From Bacteroidia bacterium (lineage in GTDB: Bacteria; Bacteroidota; Bacteroidia; J057): DNA of 64,000 bases. The position numbers and the translations under genes were made by a program. Location: positions 248,001 through 312,000 of the forward strand of contig JAWKNO010000003.1 in the NCBI GenBank assembly GCA_041391665.1, written 5' to 3'. The notes beneath the pieces are model-generated. The model searched no databases and was not told where the DNA came from. It was given only the letters and a program-made list of their open reading frames with translations. Positions 54,040-62,727 of the stretch are shown in pieces (within the stretch, counting starts at the first letter, position 1; every line of letters begins with the position of its first letter).

Positions 54040-56082
54040 TCAATTTTGAGAGATTAATCCTGCAAGTTCAAAGGTGAAATCGTTTAGAGTAGTTTCTACT
54101 TTTTTTAAACTTCTTTCATGGCTATCCAATTCGTCCATTTTTGCCTTAACATGGGCATGTCCTTTCCTTTTTTCTTGGATAGCAAACTCAACTTGTTTTC
54201 TCAATGAATTTATTTCGCTCTCCAATGATTTTTTTATTGGGCGCATATATTCTTCTATTCTCTCTATGACCTTATCAGTCATTTCCTTTGCTTGTTGGTC
54301 TTTGCCTTCAATAAGTTTTTCCTGTACGAGTTGACCAACTTTGATTTTCAAATCATCTGTTGCTTTGCTTGACTTCATAAGATAATGAAAAAAACTACCG
54401 CTTAAAATCAAGCCTAAAAGCACAAATGGATTTAGAATACCAAGAAGCATCGCTGTAAAGACTAAACCAAGTTGCATCATAATTTGCTTCAACAATGATT
54501 TATCAAAACCGACTGCACCTCCAAAAATTGCTGCACCAATATCTCCGACTAAAAGACCAAGAACTGCTGCGCCTGCTCTTTCTCCAATAGAAATTTCTCT
54601 TATGCCGACATTATTTGTGTTAAGGCTTAAAATATCAGTCTTAATGTCTGCCAGTTCGACATGGAAGTTTTGATAATCCTTTTGGAATTCATTCATCATG
54701 TCACGGACATGATTTTCAAGCATTAGATTAAACGTTTGTTCTGCCCAAACCTCCTGTTCAGACATGATTTTGCTTTGGAGTTTGTCTAAGGTTTCTTGTA
54801 TGATTTTCTTTGACGAGTCTCTTGGACTCCAAAAACTGATTTCATTTTGCAAATTAATTTCTTTTGTCCAATATGGTACTCTATGAGCGATACTCTCGAA
54901 ATGATTAGAAACCACTGTGTTTATGCTCGGTCGTAGTCGTTTAATTCTTTCATTGATTCGATTTACTATTACTTCCTTGTCATGTTCAAGTTTTTCGAGA
55001 CGAGGCTGTAATTCGGCATATTTTCTTTCTAATTCAACCAAATCGGTATTGAAAAGTCTTTTTAAGAATGGAATTCGTTCATCTAATCCAAGCCGTACAG
55101 CCCCAATACATTCTTTTGATATTGCCAAAAGTTTGATTTTGCCTTTATCTTTTGTTAAAAACTTGGATAGAGAATTGTCAAGCCTGAGAATGCCTGAATC
55201 GTCTAACAACAAACGGTCGTCGTTCAATCGTGCATGCAAGGCTTGCGACGCTGAAATAAAATGAATACCGTCTTCTAAAAGAGTTTTTCCTTTCAATCTA
55301 CCTCTAATAAAATTCTTCATTCTATCTCTGTCTTTATCAGAAATAAGGTCAATTTTGTTGCAGACAAAAAAGATATACTCATGTCCGCTTTTCCTAATAA
55401 TGTTATCTACAAAAGCGATTTCATTTTGTTGTGGACCGGGATTAGAATTCACAACAAATAAGACAGCATCAACTTTATTGAAATAATTTAGAACTACTTG
55501 TGTTCTTGAATTATCATCTTCCAACCCTGGTGAATCAATAATTTCAACGCCACGCTCACAAAGTTCGATTGGCCAGAAAATTTCTACTTTTTCAACTGGC
55601 GTTTCAACTTGCGAACCTTCTTGTACCACTTCTGGATTAGCAATTACTACATAATCATTTAATTCACGGATTGGAATTTCAATCGGAGGAATATCTACCG
55701 AGTGTTTGCTAATATATTTTTGAGCCTTATCAGAAACAAGGTTCGCATAGTTTTGTGGCAACGGGTTTTTGAAGTGAACGACAGCCTTTTTCTCCTTTGA
55801 ATACTTTACCTCATTAACGACAGCAGTACAAGGTAAAATATCTGTTGGTAAGACATCGCTGCCCAGTAAAGCATTGATAAAAGTGCTTTTCCCTGTATTA
55901 TAGTTGCCAATAACCATTACTTTAAATGTGTCATTAGTAATCTTGCCAAGACTTACAGAAACAACAGAGGTTTCTGTTTCCATTTGGAGATACTCAAATG
56001 ATTCCAGCGATTCTTCTAAAAGTGAAGAAAGGTTTTGTTTCCAAGTCAAATACTGGTTAAAATCGCCATTTTGTGCAGTCAT
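54040..56082 (-). CDS. Membrane-associated dynamin-like GTPase
   Basis: This 680-residue protein has a complete GTPase set: G1 VIGNYNTGKSTFINALLG (residues 57-74), G2 Thr in LPCTAVVNEV, G3 DSPGLEDD and G4 CNKIDLI. A long coiled-coil middle (about residues 330-460) carries helical repeats. Around residues 500-570 are two hydrophobic segments, AAVLGLLVGDIGAAIFGGAVG and LVFTAMLLGILNPFVLLGLIL, then a C-terminal coiled coil. This layout matches bacterial dynamin-like proteins that remodel membranes. Hand counting gives 30% GC in the first 60 bases of the 3' end, well below nearby genes. The 18-base gap to the upstream partner gene shows one operon. Confidence 0.88.
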   Translation of the reverse strand: MTAQNGDFNQYLTWKQNLSSLLEESLESFEYLQMETETSVVSVSLGKITNDTFKVMVIGNYNTGKSTFINALLGSDVLPTDILPCTAVVNEVKYSKEKKAVVHFKNPLPQNYANLVSDKAQKYISKHSVDIPPIEIPIRELNDYVVIANPEVVQEGSQVETPVEKVEIFWPIELCERGVEIIDSPGLEDDNSRTQVVLNYFNKVDAVLFVVNSNPGPQQNEIAFVDNIIRKSGHEYIFFVCNKIDLISDKDRDRMKNFIRGRLKGKTLLEDGIHFISASQALHARLNDDRLLLDDSGILRLDNSLSKFLTKDKGKIKLLAISKECIGAVRLGLDERIPFLKRLFNTDLVELERKYAELQPRLEKLEHDKEVIVNRINERIKRLRPSINTVVSNHFESIAHRVPYWTKEINLQNEISFWSPRDSSKKIIQETLDKLQSKIMSEQEVWAEQTFNLMLENHVRDMMNEFQKDYQNFHVELADIKTDILSLNTNNVGIREISIGERAGAAVLGLLVGDIGAAIFGGAVGFDKSLLKQIMMQLGLVFTAMLLGILNPFVLLGLILSGSFFHYLMKSSKATDDLKIKVGQLVQEKLIEGKDQQAKEMTDKVIERIEEYMRPIKKSLESEINSLRKQVEFAIQEKRKGHAHVKAKMDELDSHERSLKKVETTLNDFTFELAGLISQN

Positions 56083-56100
56083 TTTATTTTTATTTAGAAG

Positions 56101-56925
56101 TTACAAAATTGGAATTTGACCATTCCAGTTCTTAGAACCTAATGACCAAAGTTTTTCAAATCCTTGAAAATAAAAATCAAATTCATTTTTATTTTTCTTG
56201 TCATCAAATGAATACCTTAATGTCATATCAGTATAAAGAGAGAATGAAAGTGAATGTTTTTCTATCAAAACTGACTTTGATGCTTTGCTTTCTAAAAGTG
56301 CAATACTTAGACTTGGAAACCAATTTGTAGTTTTAACCTCTATTTTGCTTCCTTTTTTGGGCAAATTTTGCAGTTCTTTTACAAATTCATATTCTTCAAC
56401 AAAAGAAGTTAATGCCATGTGCGGCTTCTGTGAATGCGCTTGAAGTTTATCCCTTAAAGTGACATCATGTAAGTCCAATAAAAGGTATTTCAATTGAATT
56501 GAACCATGTCGAATCAAGTCAGTAATTTCTTTGTAGTTAGTATCAGTAAAAAAGCCTCGATGCCCAAAACTTGCGACACTTAATTTATCGTAAGTTTTTA
56601 AATTGATAACCTGTAAGGTTGATTTGCTTTTCTTGGGTAAGTCATCTTTTAACTGTACAGTTTTTTTCAATTCCTTGCGTAGTTCTTCTATCAAGCCTAA
56701 AATTGATTGGGCAACCTTAGCCTCATGTGTGTGTTCCGTGCTACTTATCTCATATTTTTTATTGTTATTAAAGTTGAATCCGACTAATCGTATCCATTCT
56801 TTATATTCTTTGTCGTCAATTGTGGTGGCTAAGGCTTGTACTTCATCTACCGCCTTTTGTAGCCGTCCATTTGCAACAAAGTCGCAAATTTCATCAAGTT
56901 TCTTTTGGAGTATTTTTTTATTCAT
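56101..56925 (-). CDS. Effector-associated-domain-like (EAD) adaptor protein partnering the dynamin GTPase
   Basis: This 274-residue protein has N-terminal helices reading LDEICDFVANGRLQKAVDEV, then HEAKVAQSILGLIEELRKEL. This pattern (I/V..G.....A....; E......I...L..LI..L) recalls the EAD adaptor domains that tether effectors in bacterial conflict systems. The rest (about residues 100-274) is an alpha/beta domain with SIQLKYLLLDL and KGSKIEVKTTNWFPSLSIALL, resembling the non-catalytic or degenerate PLD-like C-terminal domains of such systems. No HKD motif is present. It is 18 bases upstream of the GTPase gene and AT-rich like it. Family assignment is by pattern and is uncertain. Confidence 0.6.
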   Translation of the reverse strand: MNKKILQKKLDEICDFVANGRLQKAVDEVQALATTIDDKEYKEWIRLVGFNFNNNKKYEISSTEHTHEAKVAQSILGLIEELRKELKKTVQLKDDLPKKSKSTLQVINLKTYDKLSVASFGHRGFFTDTNYKEITDLIRHGSIQLKYLLLDLHDVTLRDKLQAHSQKPHMALTSFVEEYEFVKELQNLPKKGSKIEVKTTNWFPSLSIALLESKASKSVLIEKHSLSFSLYTDMTLRYSFDDKKNKNEFDFYFQGFEKLWSLGSKNWNGQIPIL

Positions 56926-56983
56926 ATTTTATTTTTATTGATTGTTCTGTTTGTTTTTTTGATTGCCACCAACATCCGTATAT

Positions 56984-56998
56984 ACGCTACCATAGCGT
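56984..56998. promoter_or_regulatory. Inverted repeat upstream of the EAD/dynamin operon
   Basis: ACGCTA and TAGCGT flank a 3-base centre. The site lies 59 bases before the EAD-like gene start and could be an operator. No recognisable promoter is next to it. Confidence 0.4.
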
Positions 56999-57192
56999 TT
57001 ATTTCCCTTCCCCTCCCCCAATCTCCAAAAAATCCTCCATTCCTCCAAATATTTTCAGCCGAAGTACCAAATATTTGTCCCACCATCTCAGATACTAAAG
57101 TCTTTTCCCAAAACGTACACTTTTCCTGCTTTTACAGGTAGTTCGGTAAGTTTGTGTTGGTAGCGGAAGATAAAGGTGGAGTTGGTAGTCTT

Positions 57193-57608
57193 TTAAAGTT
57201 TTTCAATTTCTTCGCGGGAAAGGCCGGTTGATTTCATGATAACATCAATAGAAACATGGTTCTTCTTTAGTTCAACGGCTACGGCTATTTTCCCTTTCTC
57301 CAGGCCTTCCATAAGCCCTTCTGAGATGTGTCAACCACATTCTTCAAGTCCCGATAATATTTTAAACTCTCCTGGTAAGCCTCTTTTTCTTCAGGCGTAA
57401 ATCGTGCGATCTCTGCGGCTTCAAATAATTTACCAAAGACTTTTTCCTGCAAAGATTTGGGGCGGTTATTAGACTTGTTCTGGTGTAAGTGATTGATAGT
57501 CAAAAGTAGTAACTTGTAGGAAAAAGAGAAAATGGGTATATCATATACGTCGATACGAAGTGAACGGCAATGGCGATTGAGCACAGTTGCTTTCGTAAAA
57601 GTATCCAA
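57193..57608 (-). pseudogene. Rpn/PD-(D/E)XK-type nuclease (putative transposase) gene, C-terminal part with frameshift
   Basis: The frame beginning at 57608 reads into LFEAAEIARFTPEEKEAYQ and LKYYRDLKNVVDTSQKG, a motif of the Rpn family. It then ends early at 57285. Shifting frame at the GAC/ACA TCT region gives a continuous end: GLMEGLEKGKIAVAVELKK, then HVSIDVIMKSTGLSREEIEKL to the TAA at 57193. The first about 40 residues do not look like the family N-terminus, so the 5' part seems lost as well. A broken mobile-element gene is the best reading; an exact frameshift position could not be fixed by eye. Confidence 0.7.
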
Positions 57609-57628
57609 AGCTGCCGTTTTGCACGAAT

Positions 57629-59914
57629 CTATATATTCAACCAGTAAGTCAACTTCGCCACAATCGCCCGGTTTCGCACACTAAACTGGCTGAAAGGGTC
57701 GGTGAGGTAATTGTCTGTAAAAACAATAAAAAAGTCTGACACAGGCTGAAACCGCCACTGAAAACGGGCATTGATATTGACGTTGTTGAGCTGACTGTTG
57801 TACTGAATGAAGGTGGTAAAGAACAGTGCCTTCGTAAAAGTAATGTCAATCCTGGGGCCAAAAAGCCAGAGATTGGCAGTTTTAAAAGGTGCCGCAAGGT
57901 CAATGTGGTTGTAGTTGTAGTTCAACGAAATGGACCCGTAAGGCTGATAGCGGAAGGTAAATCCCCCACCCATTCCGGCCCTCGTTCCGTTAAAAAATTG
58001 TCCGTAAACCGGGCGCACCTGGAAGGAGAATCTTTTCCGGCTGTCAGATGCATAGTTTCCGGAAATGCTGGAATAGGTATAAGAAGTCCCTGCCTGTAAA
58101 AAGACCGAGTCAGCCTGCACTCTGGTCGGATCAAAATCGCCCAGCAGAAAAACATAACTATTGGTCAATTGTATCTGGCCACGGGTATTGTTGGTAAACT
58201 CGAGATTCCATGTAGCGGTATAATCCTGGTCGGAAAGTCCCCAGGCAGGCAGCAGGGTGTTGCCGTCGCTGCCCGGCTTTAATATCGCCCGGTAATCCAG
58301 CCCTATACTGTGGGTATTGAGAATTTTTCCGGAGGGATAAAAATAAAACTGGGCTTCCGGACTCATCATCAGAATATCGTGCCGGGGTACATAGCCCATT
58401 TCCGCATCAAATCCATTTCCGACAAAAACGTGAGACCACTCCAGCCTGTAGCGTCTTTTGAGATATTCCAACTGTATTCCCTGTGAATATTTATCCTTTT
58501 CTTCTGATTCGGTAAATGCATGGTGGTAAAAGAGTTTTCCTTTCCAGCGGTTGTTTGCCGAACCAATACGATATTCCATCCCCGCCACACGGTTAAAACT
58601 ATTGAATTCGCCGTTGTACCCGCTACTGTGAATGGCCTGCTTGTTGGCAAAAATAAAGGAGAGATTTGACCGGCTGAAAACACGCTGCTGAAGGGTCGCT
58701 ACCGTATAATTAAATCCGGGCAGTCCGTTTTCCTGCTCACTGGCAGTCTGCATATTCAACACACCCACCCGCAGATTGTCATTGAGTTTTCCACTGAGTC
58801 TTGCCCCATAGAGGATCGGGTTTTGGATATTCTGTCCGGTAGCGGTATCCCGTGCTACGCCAATCCGGCGCGAAAAGAAAGGATTTACCCGACTTTGGCC
58901 AAACGCACTAAACAAGTCTGCATTCTCCAGAAAAAACTGCCTTCTTTCGGGGAAAAATATTTCAAACCGGTCGAGGTTAGTCACCTGCTGATCTACTTCT
59001 ACCTGTGAAAAGTCGGGGTTAACCGTAAGGTCGAGGTTCAATGCACTCGTCAGGGCGATTTTTGCATCTCCCCCTAAGCCGCTGAGCAAATTCGGCTTTT
59101 GTTGTCCGGTATTTTCATAATCCCGGGTAGCGCCTCCGGTAAGATAAGGGATGATCGAAATATTTTTACCAGGTTTTGCGAGCGGCTCTTCAAACACCAT
59201 TTCCCGCATAAAACCCAGGTCCATGATGATCTGATTGCGGGGAATAAGCACCCAGCTGGTGATTTCATTAAAATCTGTATCAACCCGGTAGCTATTAAAG
59301 CGCCATCGGTCGTTTCCCTCTTTAAACCGCAGTGTTTTAAAGGGAATGGCCATTTCCGCGATCCAGTAGTTTCCGTGAATTTTTGCTTCGCCAAACCACT
59401 TGTTGTCCCAGGAGTCGGCAAAATCGTCAAAATCTCGTCCTCCATTTGAAATCAACGCCTCCCGCATAATGCCGAAGGCATTCATCCCGAACAGAAAAGC
59501 ATTGGTACGGTCTCCATAGGTATCAAACAGAATGCTGACATTATCACTGCCAGTAAAAGAATAATCTCGTCTGAGGGACTGGGTAATATAGTGATCGTCA
59601 AAGCTGATACATTTCACCCCGACATATAGAAACTCATCGTCATAAGTCATGTAAATTTCTGTCTGCCCTTTCGCTTTGAGGGTATCTGCCGGAAAATGTT
59701 GCCAGAACTGTTGTGCGGGATTTCCCCTAAACCAGTCGGGTTCATCCAGTTCGCCGTCAAGCGTGATTTTAGCGGTCGTGCGGCGAATAAAAATATCCGT
59801 ATCACGGATTTCAGACGGCAAATCCTTTACGGGTCCGATCTCCGGATCATGTTGCCCAAACAGACAGACAAAAGCCCAAAGGCATAAAAATGTGAGAGAA
59901 ATACCTGCTTTCAT
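57629..59914 (-). CDS. DUF5916 outer-membrane protein with carbohydrate-binding-9-like N-terminus
   Basis: This 761-residue protein has a signal peptide (residues 1-20, VCLFGQ). Residues about 40-200 form a CBM9-like domain (ITLDGELDEPDWFRG, YVGVKCISFDDHY, FNSYRVDTDFN). Residues about 220-761 are a 16+-stranded barrel with the family phrases LTVNPDFSQVEVDQQVTNLDR, FFPERRQFFLENADLF and FFSRRIG. Family members may bind or take in sugars. A promoter lies at 59923-59951. Confidence 0.92.
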   Translation of the reverse strand: MKAGISLTFLCLWAFVCLFGQHDPEIGPVKDLPSEIRDTDIFIRRTTAKITLDGELDEPDWFRGNPAQQFWQHFPADTLKAKGQTEIYMTYDDEFLYVGVKCISFDDHYITQSLRRDYSFTGSDNVSILFDTYGDRTNAFLFGMNAFGIMREALISNGGRDFDDFADSWDNKWFGEAKIHGNYWIAEMAIPFKTLRFKEGNDRWRFNSYRVDTDFNEITSWVLIPRNQIIMDLGFMREMVFEEPLAKPGKNISIIPYLTGGATRDYENTGQQKPNLLSGLGGDAKIALTSALNLDLTVNPDFSQVEVDQQVTNLDRFEIFFPERRQFFLENADLFSAFGQSRVNPFFSRRIGVARDTATGQNIQNPILYGARLSGKLNDNLRVGVLNMQTASEQENGLPGFNYTVATLQQRVFSRSNLSFIFANKQAIHSSGYNGEFNSFNRVAGMEYRIGSANNRWKGKLFYHHAFTESEEKDKYSQGIQLEYLKRRYRLEWSHVFVGNGFDAEMGYVPRHDILMMSPEAQFYFYPSGKILNTHSIGLDYRAILKPGSDGNTLLPAWGLSDQDYTATWNLEFTNNTRGQIQLTNSYVFLLGDFDPTRVQADSVFLQAGTSYTYSSISGNYASDSRKRFSFQVRPVYGQFFNGTRAGMGGGFTFRYQPYGSISLNYNYNHIDLAAPFKTANLWLFGPRIDITFTKALFFTTFIQYNSQLNNVNINARFQWRFQPVSDFFIVFTDNYLTDPFSQFSVRNRAIVAKLTYWLNI

Positions 59915-59922
59915 ATAAAGAA

Positions 59923-59951
59923 CAAAAGTAAAGAAAAAAGTGACCTTTCAA
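59923..59951 (-). promoter_or_regulatory. Promoter of the DUF5916 gene
   Basis: On the minus strand TTG (59949-59951), an 18-base spacer and TACTTTTG (59923-59930). The expected transcript begins within a few bases of the ATG at 59914, implying a very short leader or nearly leaderless mRNA. Confidence 0.6.
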
Positions 59952-60081
59952 TCCTGTGCGCATCCTTACTGAAACCCTTTGCCCGATACACTCATAAAAC
60001 CGGAAGAGATTTAAGCAGATACCGGAAAAAAGTTATATTAGGGCTGTGAAAGAGAATGTCTAACTTAAACTAATTAATATT

Positions 60082-60933
60082 ATGCGCTGGCAAGGAAGAC
60101 AAGGTAGTTCCAATGTAGAGGACCGTCGCGGCGGCGGTGGAGGAGGAAGACGTGCGGGGGCAAGCTTTGGTATTGGAACCATTATCGTGATCATTATCGC
60201 CCTGTTGTTTGGAGAAAATCCTTTACAAGTGCTTCAGCAGGTGCAGTCCGGGAGTCCACAGGAAACAACCGCTTCTCAGGGTACGCCCAATGACGAACTC
60301 GGACAGTTTGTAGCTGTAGTGCTTAAAGAGACCGAAGATGTTTGGGACAAGCTGTTTCAGGAGCAGCTCAACCGCAGATATACCCACCCTACCCTTGTGC
60401 TTTTCAGTAGTGCTACCCAGTCGGGTTGTGGTTATGCCAGTGAGGCAACAGGCCCATTTTACTGTCCTGCCGATGAGAAGCTGTACATTGACCTGAGTTT
60501 TTACAACGAGTTAAAAAACCGTTTTGGCGCACCCGGAGACTTCGCAATGGCGTATGTGGTTGCGCACGAAGTGGCGCACCACGTCCAGAATCTATTGGGT
60601 ATCACCGACCAGATGAATGCACAGCGTCGCCGTATCAGCCAGGCTGACTACAATGAACTTTCGGTCAGACTGGAGCTTCAGGCAGATTTTTTTGCGGGAG
60701 TTTGGGCGCGGTATGTGCAGGAGAAAAATCTGCTGGAAGCGGGAGATGTGGAGGAAGCGCTGCGCGCTGCCAATGCCATCGGCGATGACCGACTGCAGAT
60801 GCAGGCACAGGGATATGTGGTACCCGAGTCATTTACGCATGGCACTTCGGAGCAGCGGATGCGGTGGTTTCGCAAAGGATTTGAAACAGGTGATCTATCT
60901 CAGGGAGATACCTTCTCGGCCAGGAATCTGTAG
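60082..60933 (+). CDS. YpfJ/KPN_02809-family neutral zinc metallopeptidase
   Basis: This 283-residue protein has an N-terminal Gly/Arg-rich stretch (residues about 15-30), one membrane helix (FGIGTIIVIIIALLFG, residues 32-47) and a zincin domain with HEVAHHVQN (residues about 161-169) as the active site. The later Glu in RLELQADFFAGVWARYV is the third zinc ligand. Members are single-pass inner-membrane peptidases of unknown substrate. The next gene is ABC-F, after a 153-base gap with its own promoter. Confidence 0.92.
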   Translation: MRWQGRQGSSNVEDRRGGGGGGRRAGASFGIGTIIVIIIALLFGENPLQVLQQVQSGSPQETTASQGTPNDELGQFVAVVLKETEDVWDKLFQEQLNRRYTHPTLVLFSSATQSGCGYASEATGPFYCPADEKLYIDLSFYNELKNRFGAPGDFAMAYVVAHEVAHHVQNLLGITDQMNAQRRRISQADYNELSVRLELQADFFAGVWARYVQEKNLLEAGDVEEALRAANAIGDDRLQMQAQGYVVPESFTHGTSEQRMRWFRKGFETGDLSQGDTFSARNL

Positions 60934-60966
60934 GGTCTATCTCAGGGAATAAAAGCCCCGTATCTT

Positions 60967-61008
60967 TGCGACCTGTCAGGCTGGCGCTGGCTGACCTGAC
61001 AGGTCGCA
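60967..61008. terminator. Perfect hairpin between the metallopeptidase and ABC-F genes
   Basis: A perfect 14-bp stem (60967-60980 with 60995-61008) has a 14-base loop. On the plus strand it is followed by TCATTTTCACATCCC and then CCTTTTTTCC. It probably ends the metallopeptidase transcript; a TATCTTTG box (60961-60968) overlaps its start. Confidence 0.75.
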
Positions 61009-61026
61009 TCATTTTCACATCCCTCC

Positions 61027-61054
61027 TTTTTTCCAATTCTTTTTCGTACCTTTG
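61027..61054 (+). promoter_or_regulatory. Candidate promoter of the ABC-F gene
   Basis: TACCTTTG at 61047-61054, followed by CGGCAC, is a strong match to the Bacteroidota -7 box, 32 bases before the ATG at 61087. The -33 region is only TTT at 61027-61029, a poor match to TTG at 17 bases. Confidence 0.5.
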
Positions 61055-61086
61055 CGGCACATTTCTAATATCTATCTTCAAAAAAC

Positions 61087-62727
61087 ATGATTACAGTCAG
61101 CAATCTGGGCTTGCAATACGGTAAAAGAATTCTATTTGATGAAGCCAACCTGAAATTTACCCGTGGCAACTGCTACGGGGTTATCGGTGCAAATGGGGCC
61201 GGCAAATCTACCTTTATGAAAATTCTTTCCGGAGAAATTTCTCCCTCCAGAGGTACGGTTTCCATCGAGCCTGGAAACCGTATGGCTGTCCTTAAACAAA
61301 ATCACTTCGAATTTGAAGAAGAACAGGTACTGGAAACCGTCATCATGGGTCATAAAGAAATGTATGATATCATGGTGGAAAAAAACGCCATCTACATGGA
61401 CCCCGATGCCACAGAAGAAGACGGCCTTCGCGCTGCTGAGCTGGAAACCAAATTTGGGGAAATGGGCGGATGGACCTCCGACAGCGATGCGGCAGAGTTA
61501 CTGAGCCTTCTCGGTATCACCGAAGACCTCCACTACCGCCAGGTCAAAGAGCTGAGCGGATCTCAAAAGGTAAAAGTACTCCTCGCCCAGGCACTGTTTG
61601 GCAATCCAGACATCCTTCTCCTCGATGAGCCTACCAATGACCTCGACGCTGAAAGCATTACCTGGCTCGCTGACTTTCTCGCTGACTTCAAAAATACCGT
61701 CATCGTCGTTTCTCACGACCGGTATTTCCTCGATATGGTCTGTACCCATGTGGCAGATATCGACTTCGGTAAAATTCGTATCTCTACCGGCAACTACTCC
61801 TTCTGGTATGAGTCCAGCCAGCTGATGGCCAGACAGTTGTCTGATAAAAACAAAAAAGTTGACCAGAAACGTAAAGAACTCATCGAGTTTATCCAGCGTT
61901 TCAGTGCCAATGCCTCCAAATCACGCCAGGCTACCAGCCGTAAAAAAGCACTTGAAAAACTCGATCTCGAGGAAATCAGGCCATCCAGCCGCCGCTATCC
62001 CTTCATCAATTTTGAAATGGGACGCGAACCAGGTGGTCAAATCCTCAACGTCGAGAATCTCAGCAAACGCAATCAAAACGGAGAGATTCTTTTCGGGAAT
62101 GTCAACTTTTCGGTCAATAGCGGTGATAAAATCGCGATCATTTCCCGTAAACCTGCTGCAATAACAGCCTTCTTCGATGTACTGGCTGGTAAAACTCAAC
62201 CTGACACCGGCAAAGCGGAATTTGGTCAGACCATTACCTATGATTACCTCCCCAACGATAATGAGGAGTTTTTCTCCAATGAAAATAACCTCAACCTGGT
62301 TGACTGGCTATGGCAATTCTCCAAAAGCGAAGAAAATGACGAGCAGTTTATCCGTGGTTTTCTGGGAAGAATGCTTTTCTCCGGTGAAGAGGTCTTCAAA
62401 AAATCAAGTGTTCTCTCCGGTGGTGAAAAAGTGCGCTGTATGATGGCGAAAATGATGCTGAGTTTTCCCAACTTCCTGATCATGGACGAGCCCACCAACC
62501 ACCTCGACCTCGAATCTATTACTGCACTAAACCGCGCACTGGAAGATTATAAAGGAAATCTCGTCTTCACCTCCCATGACCATACCCTGGTGCAGACTAT
62601 TGCCAACCGCATCATCGAGATTACGCCCAATGGCATCATCGATAGTCTATGGAGTTTTGAAGAGTATCTGGCTTCCGAAAAAATCAGGGAGCAACGGGAT
62701 GCGCTGTATGCAGGTGTTGGGGTTTAA
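61087..62727 (+). CDS. ABC-F family ATPase (Ybit-like), second Walker A degenerate
   Basis: This 546-residue soluble protein has two ATP-binding cassettes and a linker. NBD1 has Walker A GANGAGKSTFMKI (residues about 35-47), signature LSGSQK and Walker B LLLDEPTNDLD. NBD2 has an intact signature LSGGEKVR and Walker B FLIMDEPTNHLD, but the Walker A place reads ISRKPAAITAFF (residues about 352-363), with no GKS/T. ABC-F proteins act on ribosomes (translation factors or antibiotic protection). The change suggests ATP hydrolysis mainly in the first site. Confidence 0.92.
   Translation: MITVSNLGLQYGKRILFDEANLKFTRGNCYGVIGANGAGKSTFMKILSGEISPSRGTVSIEPGNRMAVLKQNHFEFEEEQVLETVIMGHKEMYDIMVEKNAIYMDPDATEEDGLRAAELETKFGEMGGWTSDSDAAELLSLLGITEDLHYRQVKELSGSQKVKVLLAQALFGNPDILLLDEPTNDLDAESITWLADFLADFKNTVIVVSHDRYFLDMVCTHVADIDFGKIRISTGNYSFWYESSQLMARQLSDKNKKVDQKRKELIEFIQRFSANASKSRQATSRKKALEKLDLEEIRPSSRRYPFINFEMGREPGGQILNVENLSKRNQNGEILFGNVNFSVNSGDKIAIISRKPAAITAFFDVLAGKTQPDTGKAEFGQTITYDYLPNDNEEFFSNENNLNLVDWLWQFSKSEENDEQFIRGFLGRMLFSGEEVFKKSSVLSGGEKVRCMMAKMMLSFPNFLIMDEPTNHLDLESITALNRALEDYKGNLVFTSHDHTLVQTIANRIIEITPNGIIDSLWSFEEYLASEKIREQRDALYAGVGV

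Noticed and set aside
57088..57192. Short minus-strand frame reading TELPVKAGKVYVLGKDFSI
   Set aside because: Protein-like but only 34 residues without a start; kept as a note with the Rpn remnant.
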